Shown here one piece after another: positions 1 through 8,800 of a DNA stretch of 26,776 bases. A program made the position numbers and the translations under genes. A model generated the notes under the pieces. That model worked only from the letters and a program-made list of their open reading frames with translations. It was not told where the DNA came from and made no database searches. Within the stretch, counting starts at the first letter, position 1. The number at the start of each line of letters is the position of its first letter. This DNA is from JAWPMV01 sp038527215 (GTDB lineage Bacteria; Bacteroidota; Bacteroidia; J057): assembly GCA_038527215.1 (NCBI GenBank), contig JBCBGC010000119.1, positions 1-26,776 of the forward strand. The letters are read 5' to 3'.

Positions 1-2000
1 CTTTCTTCTGTCAGGCCTCCTAAAATCACGGTTTCCCCATTTTTTACCCGAATGGTAGAGGCAAAACTGCGCGTAGCAATGGTAGGCGGCACATCGGATG
101 AAAACTGCCCAACGGGGGTGGTAAAGTCCGGAAGCACGTCCAGGGTAACCATTTCGTCCTCCGAGATATAGGGCCGAACCGTAAGGGTAACATTGGCTTC
201 AATCCGCTCAAATCGCTGCGTAAAAGTCTGGAAATTGTTTACCGCCCCAGTGCTGGCCGTCTGGGTCTCTAAGAGATAGTACTGCGTCTGGCCAATAGTC
301 AGACTCGCCTCCCGGCCATTGAGCATCGAAAGCACCGGATTCATCCTTACTTTGAGGTTGCCGCGGGTTTCCTGGGCCTTTAGGTTGAGGTAGAAATTGC
401 TGCTCAATACGCCAAGCTCTGCCAAGGCAGGCACCGAACCCAGCAGCTCGTTGATCTCATCTCCATCCAGGGTGTAATCAATGCCCGGCAGCAGGCCGCG
501 GATTTTGGCCAGGGTATCATTATCTCCCTTCAATCCTGCTTCTAAACCGGTGCTCAGCAAGCGGTTTTTGTTCACCTCTACCACAATCATCTCCAGCCGC
601 ACCATGGGAACCGGCTGGTCGATCTCCTTTAAATATGCCGCCAGCTCGTCTACTTCCCAGCTAGGGCCTTTCAAGATGATGCGGTTTAGCTCGGGATATT
701 CGATGACCTCTACCTGACCAATGGTGGTTTTTTCGATCTCGGGAGGCGGGCTGGTAGAAAGATTACTGCCCGTGTTAAACATGTTTCCAAAGCCATTTCC
801 ATAGGGGTTGCTAGGATAGAAATTCCCTCCGTTGGGGTTAGTAAATTGATCATTTACGTTATTCGGATTTCGGATTCCTCCTTGATTTTGAGGGCGGGCC
901 TGATTTCGATCATACCTACCTGGAGCAACTCTTGCCCCTCCGCTTCCTCCTCCTCCGGGAATCAAATCCATCGCCTGATAGGTGGGACGAAATCCAAGGT
1001 GAACGATTTCCGTTTTGTGAAGGCCATCCTGATCTTTTTGCCCAATTAGGTAGAGCTTCCCTTCCTTTTTAAAGGTATAGGCAGTGCCTTGTAAAAGATG
1101 ATGGAGGAGCTCATCTAGTGCCGAAAGCTCGGCATGCAGGCTTACCTCACCCTCCAATTTTTCATAAATTAGATAATCTTCATCGACTTGCTCGAAAATG
1201 TACCGTATCAGGATTTCTAAGTTGGCATAGTCCGCATCGACCCGAATATATGACTGGTCTCCATCAGTAAAAGCCTCTCCAGAAATATTTCCTCCAAGAT
1301 TAGCGACTGAAGGAGAATTTGCTTGAGTTTGGCCAAGTTTTTTAACGACTTGATAGCCTTTCCTTCTCTGCTGGAGATAGTACCCATTGGTAAGAAAGAT
1401 CGCCTCTAAAGCAGTATCTAAAGCGGTAGGAGGTAAAAAGGCTGTGAGCCGACCCTCTGTTCCGGGTTCTGCCAAAAGCTTTCGACCAGTAAGTTGAGAA
1501 AGTTCTCTAAGCACCTTAAGCAGACTATCTCCCTTTAGATCAACAGACAATTTACCGTCTTCAAACAATATATCAAGAGGCTGAGGACCAGCCGGTTCAT
1601 CCTGAGCAGGAGGAGGGGGCTCATAGGGGATAAACTGCAAGATCGTACCTACCACCTCGATCTGGTAGGCATACTTTTTACAAACCAAAAGAAAAATATC
1701 TTTGACTGGTTCCTTATCCAGGTTGGACGTAATCAGCTGAGTAGGATTGTCTTCTATATCAATGTTGATCTTGTGTTCAATTCCAATGGCGCGAATGTAA
1801 TCTGGGACGCTGACCTGTTGCATGGAAAGAGTGGTAGGATCATTCAGTCCAGGGATTACTTGCGCCATAGAATCCAATACATTCCTGATTTCAGCCAATG
1901 GGGGGCTGTTCTGACTAAAGGTGCTACCGGCGAATAAGAATCCCCCAAAGCAGATAGCCCCTAAGCATAATCGAAGGAAGGCATGGTGTTTTCTGGACAT
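1..2000 (-). CDS. Secretin-family outer-membrane pore protein (type II/IV pilus-like), C-terminus cut by window edge
   Basis: Translated from the minus strand: 666 complete codons from the ATG at 2000, open to the left edge. Residues 1-30 form a signal peptide (basic start, hydrophobic core with FLFAGSTFSQ). Residues 70-330 contain short repeated alpha/beta units resembling secretin N0/N1/STN domains (for example VSVPDYIRAIGIEHKINIDI). Residues 349-412 are a Gly/Asn/Pro-rich linker. From about 430 an N-domain (VEVIEYPELNRIILKG) leads into the secretin beta domain, with VRLEMIVVEVNKNRLLSTG near 467 and NGETVILGGL near the edge, which matches the conserved motif just before the end of the secretin domain. 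Secretins form multimeric outer-membrane channels for protein or pilus export. Perhaps 30-60 residues are missing. It could be GspD-like, PilQ-like or Tad-type; partner genes would lie off the left edge. Family call is firm, subtype is not. Confidence 0.9.
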   Translation of the reverse strand, partial: MSRKHHAFLRLCLGAICFGGFLFAGSTFSQNSPPLAEIRNVLDSMAQVIPGLNDPTTLSMQQVSVPDYIRAIGIEHKINIDIEDNPTQLITSNLDKEPVKDIFLLVCKKYAYQIEVVGTILQFIPYEPPPPAQDEPAGPQPLDILFEDGKLSVDLKGDSLLKVLRELSQLTGRKLLAEPGTEGRLTAFLPPTALDTALEAIFLTNGYYLQQRRKGYQVVKKLGQTQANSPSVANLGGNISGEAFTDGDQSYIRVDADYANLEILIRYIFEQVDEDYLIYEKLEGEVSLHAELSALDELLHHLLQGTAYTFKKEGKLYLIGQKDQDGLHKTEIVHLGFRPTYQAMDLIPGGGGSGGARVAPGRYDRNQARPQNQGGIRNPNNVNDQFTNPNGGNFYPSNPYGNGFGNMFNTGSNLSTSPPPEIEKTTIGQVEVIEYPELNRIILKGPSWEVDELAAYLKEIDQPVPMVRLEMIVVEVNKNRLLSTGLEAGLKGDNDTLAKIRGLLPGIDYTLDGDEINELLGSVPALAELGVLSSNFYLNLKAQETRGNLKVRMNPVLSMLNGREASLTIGQTQYYLLETQTASTGAVNNFQTFTQRFERIEANVTLTVRPYISEDEMVTLDVLPDFTTPVGQFSSDVPPTIATRSFASTIRVKNGETVILGGLTEE

Positions 2001-2577
2001 GCGGAGTGTTTGTAGGATGTGGAAGCAAGAGGGCAAAAGGAAGAGTCGATCAGCTAATGCTTCATACATTGGAAATGATCGGCAGTTCCAATAATTATAA
2101 AAAACAGAATCTTATCCGCTTTTCAAACTTTCAACCTGCCAAATGACATTTTTTGTTCCGGGATAGGCCGGGCTGTGTACGTGGAAGGTTGCCTGCCGGA
2201 CAAAGTAGAGGAAAAGGCTACTACAATTTAGCTGCGCAGAAGTCGCTACCTTATGATACTTCGAATCTCCGATTTCAAGCTATTTATTTGAGCATAGAAC
2301 CATCTATTATGGACAGAATCGTAGAAATGATTCTAGGGCTAGCCGGGCTTTTGAACATTGGGAAATTTCTCAATGGAGTAATAAAAAAGGATAATAATAC
2401 ATGTGGGGCTTGTATTATCATCTGTACATAAAGCTCTTCGCGTCTCCTTTTCCTAATATCTATGCCCTTCTGCCAAGATTCAAGGCCATCTTTTTTGATA
2501 TCCTTGTGTTATATAATGCAGTATAAGAGATTGAGGTTATAGCTTTTTTCTTATATCCTTGAGCACAGACAAAAAGT
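2001..2577. other. Intergenic spacer upstream of the secretin gene
   Basis: This spacer presumably holds the minus-strand promoter of the secretin gene, but I could not fix a convincing TTTG / TAnnTTTG pair. The only structured content I can point to is a 40-codon plus-strand frame (2309-2431, listed separately). There are no tRNA-like folds and no long repeats. Confidence 0.4.
2309..2431 (+). CDS. Possible 40-residue peptide with cysteine-rich C-terminus (doubtful)
   Basis: An ATG-initiated frame of 40 codons. It begins MDRIVEMILGLAGLLNIG, continues with a Lys-Asp-Asn stretch and ends TCGACIIICT before TAA. The first half is amphipathic or hydrophobic and the end holds three Cys and two Thr in eleven residues, a layout reminiscent of a leader plus core of a ribosomally made, modified peptide. 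There is no recognisable double-Gly leader motif and no maturation enzyme or transporter nearby, so this may be chance. A longer version starting at 2153 has an unconvincing Arg/Gly-rich N-terminus. Confidence 0.22.
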   Translation: MDRIVEMILGLAGLLNIGKFLNGVIKKDNNTCGACIIICT

Positions 2578-2796
2578 ATGCTGTTTAAACCAACACACAG
2601 AATCAAATATTTTATGGACATGGAGATATCACTTCCTCTCCATGAGGCATACAAGATCTATTTCCAAACCCAGAATGCCTCCCGTAAGCCAGTATTGAGC
2701 TTATGGGATTTTTTAGCATTAGAAGATATACAGACAGGGCCAATTCAGATTTCCAGAATAGCCAAGAAGCCTCTCCCCAAAGATGAAAATCGATAG
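2578..2796 (+). CDS. Small hypothetical protein (72 aa, doubtful)
   Basis: A 72-codon plus-strand frame (inner Met codons at residues 13 and 15 are alternative starts). The sequence is balanced in composition, with an acidic/hydrophobic middle (LSLWDFLALEDIQTGPIQIS) and a basic tail, and codon use looks ordinary for this window. No family is recognised. It ends 30 bp before the hairpin at 2826-2855, which on the plus strand lacks a U-tract. It has no neighbours on the same strand. Kept because its composition is protein-like; it could equally be a spurious frame. Confidence 0.3.
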   Translation: MLFKPTHRIKYFMDMEISLPLHEAYKIYFQTQNASRKPVLSLWDFLALEDIQTGPIQISRIAKKPLPKDENR

Positions 2797-2817
2797 TTTT
2801 TCGTGTATACCTTTCCT

Positions 2818-2855
2818 AAAGAAAAGCGACCACTAACCATATGGTCAGTGGTCGC
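2818..2855 (-). terminator. Rho-independent terminator of the giant amidase gene
   Basis: A 13-bp stem (GCGACCACTGACC pairing with the complementary arm through one G-U pair, loop ATAT) lies 19 bp after the minus-strand stop codon at 2874. On the minus strand it is followed by TTTTCTTT. Orientation and position fit termination of the 2630-residue gene. Confidence 0.85.
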
Positions 2856-2873
2856 TTCGATTAAAGGCTATTG

Positions 2874-5800
2874 CTAATGCTTGACGACAAACCGCCTAAA
2901 GTGATTATTCTTTTTATCTGACATTGAAAGCATATACACCCCTTCTGCCCAGCTTTCCGTCTGGAGAATCTCTTCATGTATACCTTGCTTAAGATCTCCC
3001 CTCTCAAGTCTCACTATCTTCTGCCCAGCAGCATTATATACTACAATTTCGACCTCTCGCTCTTCGTCAGCTTCAAACCTTACCGTCACCAAGTCATTAG
3101 CAGGATTGGGAAAAACATGGAGGATTGAAAAACTGTTTCCTCCATCCCAATGCACTTCTGCCATATTAGTGTAGGTAAATTCCCCGTTCAAATCGATACC
3201 TTTTCCGCGATAGATCGCGTAGGTAGTATCGAGAGCTGCATTCTGATCGATAAACCTAATTTCTCGCTCTCCAATTTCGGCGACAAAAGTGGAACTGTTT
3301 ACTTTTTCCCAAGTGTCCCCATCTCTAGATCGTTCAAGCTCCACTGTCTCCTCTTGTTCGAGTTGGAAGTTACCTATCAGAGTTACTTCTGCATCTACTT
3401 TATTTAAAGGTATTGCCGTAATGCCTGTCCATTCGACCGGTAATTTTACCGCTTCTATATCAAACCATTCAGTCAAGGAACAGCCAACGGCATCGGTAAC
3501 CTCTAAAGTATATGTCCCAACGCTTAAACCAGTAGCATTCTGATTGGTGCTACCATTACTCCAAGCGAAAGAATAGGGGGATTGACCACCAGATACTGAA
3601 ACATTTACTGAAGCATCACTGGCAGTGCTTGTACTGGCAGATTGTACATTGCCTATAACCGCCAGATTATTATCAACTACATTCACGGTAATGCTATCTG
3701 TCGCACTACCACAGCTATTGGTCGCAGTCAATTTTATCGTGTAGGTACCTGGATTAGCGTAGTATTTGAAAGCAAAAGATGATGTTTGTCCTGCCCCACC
3801 ATCACCAAATTTCCACAAGTAATTACTGGCTGTAGTTGTGGTATACAAGGTATCCCACAAGGAGACACAGCGGTTCAGAGGTAGAGATGTATTAATATCG
3901 GGAATTGGGAGGGCACAACCAGCATTAATGATGATTGTCTCAGTGGCAACACATCCAACTGCATCAGACACAACCACCAAATATGTTCCCGCTGCTACTC
4001 CAGTAATTTGGTTAGTTGTAGCCCCTGGAACACTCCATCCGTAGGAGTATGGTGCTGTTCCACCACTTACATTGACAGTCGCACTCCCATCTAATGATGT
4101 GGAAGTTGAGGTTGGCGTTGAGGTTGAGGATATGGTCAATGCACAGCCTGGGCTAATAGTGATTGCTTCAGTTGCCACGCAACCTGAAATATCAGTTACC
4201 GTAACGGTATATGTTCCGGCCACAACGTTGCTAATCTGGTTAGTGTTTCCAGCACCATTATTCCATCCATAGGTATATGGTGCTGTGCCTCCCGTTACCG
4301 TTACATTTGCACTTCCATCTGAAGCTGTTGGCGACGAGGTAGAGGTAGACGTAGAGGTGATAGTGAGGTTACACGTTGGAGCAGCATTTACGGTTACATT
4401 CTCACTACTAACGCAACCCGCATCGTCAGTAACTGTTACGGTATACGTACCCGCACCAACATTACTAATCTGATTCGTCGTTCCACCATTACTCCATAGA
4501 TAGGTAAATGGCGATACTCCGCCAACAGGGTTAACACTTGCGCTTCCATCGAATGACGTTGGCGAAGATGCATCTGTGGTGTTTGTATTCAACGTAAATC
4601 CACTGGTAACCGTAATAACGGTATCAAGCAGGTTTGCTGAGCAACCACTCTGATCATTCACCAGCAAAGTAGCTGTGTACACTCCAGGGTTAGCGTATAC
4701 ATGAGACACATTGGCAGCAGTAGCAAAACCACCATCACCAAAATCCCATAAATAGTTAACACCGGTTTGTGTACTGGCGGCCATATTTACTGTTGAACCC
4801 GCACACACAAGATCCGAAGAAACATTCGTGATATTGACCAATCCCGCAGACGAAGCACCTACAACAACAGTCTTGCTTACCGAAACACCATTGTTAGGAA
4901 GCGGGTTGCAATTAGCTTCAAACACCGTAGCGGTAACCGTATAGGTACCTGGCTGGGTATAAATGTGAGGTACTGAATAATTATTCGTTGGAGCAGTAAT
5001 GGTGAAACCATCACCAAAATCCCACATCGTGACAAATGTATTATTAAACACATAATGAGTCACTGCATAGGTTTCCGAAACACCAACGCACGTACTACTT
5101 GGACCAGAAGTAAACTGTGGCTGAACCGCTACAAATGTAGGTATGATTGAGAACTGTAAATACACCGTATTGTCATTCTCGTTAGATTCAACCACGTCAT
5201 TATCCGCATCAGTAACCACTCTCAGATAAAATATCTGACCAGCAGTGACGTCACAGGGTACGGTAAAATTAACCCCACCCGGATCACCAGCTGAATTTGC
5301 AGTCACAGCATTTTGATTCCAAGAACCCAGCAATTGCTGGGTACCAGCCACAGTAGGCTGATCTCCGATATAAAGCTTCGTTGTCGAGGTACTCAGAGCA
5401 TCGCCCGTACCAGTGTTTTTCAATAACCACGTAACCCACTCTTGCTCACCAGGAGTAAGTGGGCCCGAAGGACCTGAAATATCAACCTGCTGCGCTACCA
5501 AATTGGGAAGCTGAGGCGAGCTTACAATGGTAAAGATTTGCTCTTTGGCGTTATTAAAGTCATGCGGTGACTCATTGATGGTATTGTTAGGATCAACAAC
5601 CACCCAAAAGTAACCAACATTGGTAACGCCCGCTATGGATGTAATCCCTACAGCACTCAATTGATTCATGCTCGGCAAAGAAAAACTTACCGAACCGACC
5701 TTGCTCGTATTGGGCCAAATATTTACTACGGACGTACTGGCAAGCAATATATCAGTAGCAGGATTTGGACCAGCAACACTGTTCGCAGAATAATACACAT

Positions 5801-8800
5801 GCACCAATGGGCTCTGCGTTTGATTGCCTCCATTGGCATGGTTGTCAATGGTAAAATCAAGATTCACGATCTCGCCTGGTGCATAGGCACCTTTCTGCAA
5901 GTTAACGTTTGTTACTGTCAGATCAGGGTTATTCGAAACACCTTGGCTAGCGACCGTTACAAGATGAGGCCCATTTACATTCTGTAAAACCTTCCAGTTC
6001 GCCTCATCACTTTCAGCAACTTGATCCCCAGCATCCGCCTTCATGTGAATGCTGTATAACCCAACAGGCAGATTAAGCCCGATCAGGTCACTGTAATTGA
6101 TAACAAAACTGTTAAGTCCTGAAACATTTAGTGGAGCAATTGAACTACTGGCAACTTTGTATGATTGACTCAAATCAAAGAAACCAGGAGTATATGCATA
6201 AGTACTTGGCGCAAACCAAACTTCTGTTAATGAACCTGTCGCTGGAGCATTACCAGCATTAGTGGTGTTGACCACAAGAAACTGTGATGTTACACCAGGA
6301 ATAATACCAAGGGTTCCAGCTCCATTCATAACCAAGTCTGGTTGACTAGTAGCAGTGACTTGCGTTACAGCCGCAACCTGCAAGATTGCTGTCGAGCTTG
6401 CGTCACCCCATACTCTTACCCAGATCCTGTCTCCAGCATTCAGATATATCCCACTACTCAACTGATTACCGACTGCGGCATTGCAGCTGAGGTACGTTGA
6501 GGCGGTAGGACTTGTACCCAAGTACAACGCCATACCAACATTACTCAGACTTGAACCAGAAACAGTTACAGTATACTGACCACCTATCGTGACATCACCT
6601 TTAACCCATACATCTTTGGTTCCACTAGTTGGACATGACTGTGGCATGGCCGGACTAGTTGTCTGGGTAGCACAATCTAGATCCACTGTCCCAGGAATGT
6701 TTGATGCGGGCGAACCAGGGTTAATCACCAGAGCGGTACTCGGCTCATCATACGCATTAGAGATGCAGGTGGTTGTTGGTACCGGTACTTCGATTTTGAC
6801 ATCATCCGCACCCTGACATCCGTTAGCATCCGTAACCGTCAAAGTGTATTGCGTAGTCAATAGAGGACTCACGCTAACATTCTGACCGCTAACGTTTCCA
6901 CCATTCCATGTCCATTGATAGGAATATCCTGGTGTTCCACCACTTGCATTGCCGTTAAGACTCACTGTTGATCCGCTGGACGGACTCGTTTGATCCGCGC
7001 CCGCAAGCGCCGTTGGGCCTCCGGTCACATTAATGGTGATACTTTCTGGTGCACACAGTGATCCTGATTCGGATACGGTATACGTCACCGCCGAGACTCC
7101 AGTTGGAATAGTTACTGTCTGGATACCCGGGCAGTTTGTGCAGATTGTACTACCTTGATCGTCATACCAGTCATACGTACTCCCACCCGTAGCAGTTAGT
7201 GTTACCTGACCACCAGGGCATGAGGTTGTCGTATTGGCTGATACATTGATTGGCACAAAAGAGGAACTGAAGATTTGGTTGTTGCTAGTACCAATATTCC
7301 CACTTGGACTACAAGTCACACTACCATCCCAAAACAAAACCAGAGTATAACCTTTTCCACCAGATGGAAAACTTGAAGATTGAGGCCATATTCGAACGAA
7401 TACCCCTTCACACGATAATCCTCCGGATCCGCAATAAGTGAGATATTCTCCTATAGTAGATCCATTAATACTTGATGAAGTAACCAGACCAGCAGCATTC
7501 ACTAATTCGATGTTAAAATCATTTTCTTGACCAAATAGTGAAGCCGTAAGCATCCCTGCATTCGCAATAGGAACATAATACCAATCTTCATCACTTGCAA
7601 CATAATCCAAGCAACCATCGATTGTCACACTTTGAAAAGTGTTATTGGTTAATGTTGGAAACGGATGCGCATTGGCAGCATTGTTATTCCCGCTCAACCC
7701 TTCAAAGGCGTCATAGCACTTCAAGACATATCCATCCAAATCATTGTTCGGATACATCCATCCAGCACCAAACACAAACTGCCCATTACTGGCATAGTCT
7801 GGCCCGGCTTCTACTTTCAGATACAACCTTAGGATGTTATCCGCTTTAGAAATCTTACGCATGAAAGCCTCACCACTGAAAAGCTCAGCCACAGGCTGAG
7901 TCGTCAAGGGTGCCATATTGGTTGTAGAAGTGTTTTTATACACCGTGAGCTTGACCGGATCGCCAGTGCCCGCCGCTTTGAGTAATCTGAACTGGATAGT
8001 GTCTTCGGTTAATTCGATACCATTGACACTACCGTTTGGAAACTCGACCACGTACCAATTCTGATCACTTGCAGATGATAGATCGCCTGCAATGGTACGG
8101 GTAATCATGGAGTCGCCACCAAAGGCATAGCCAAAGTGGCGCTCATGAAGGCCGTAACCGCGCGGGCGATCATACTTCCAGTTTTTGTTCCGATCTGGAT
8201 CACCAGACCCAACAGTATTGTATTGAGACAAGTTCAAATTATTCCCATTGGGCGATGTCGTTCGTCCAGCATCAAGGGACTTCGCGCTATTCCATGAATT
8301 GTTGCCGCCAAAATCAACAGGGTCGTCAACTAATGTATTGACAACGTTTCCACTTGCCCATGTAACGCCGAAACTGGCAGCTGGCGCATTGCAATCGGTA
8401 CGTACTTCTACAGAGAATCCTCCCCAGACCGAATATAAATTACTGAACATGGCCTGATCTTGTGCGTACCAAGTACTATTGACATACGACCCTACGGGGC
8501 GATGTCCGACATAGATAGGGTTACCTTTTTTGTATGGGTTACCCCAAAGCCAAATCTGATCGTTTTTTTCAAAGCTAGCATTAAACAAGTCAAGCTCACC
8601 AAACATTTGATTATTATCAATTGTATGTACAGCCCAATAATTACTACCAACACTATTTAAGTTGAATGAGCCAGAGTTGGCGGTATATGGTTGAGTCGGA
8701 CCAGAATGACCAACCTGCTGAACTGCAGCAAGATGATTGAAGTACGTATACCAATCCCAGTTTGCACCAGGACAAGTCTTACTAATTCCGAAATGATGAT

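Noticed and set aside
3838..4473. Several plus-strand frames of 60-70 codons rich in Val and Thr
   Set aside because: They mirror the tandem SprB repeats on the opposite strand and owe their openness to the repeat composition.
5661..5987. 108-codon plus-strand frame
   Set aside because: Antisense to the CARDB-like region of the giant amidase gene, with a composition unlike a protein; the minus-strand gene is certain.
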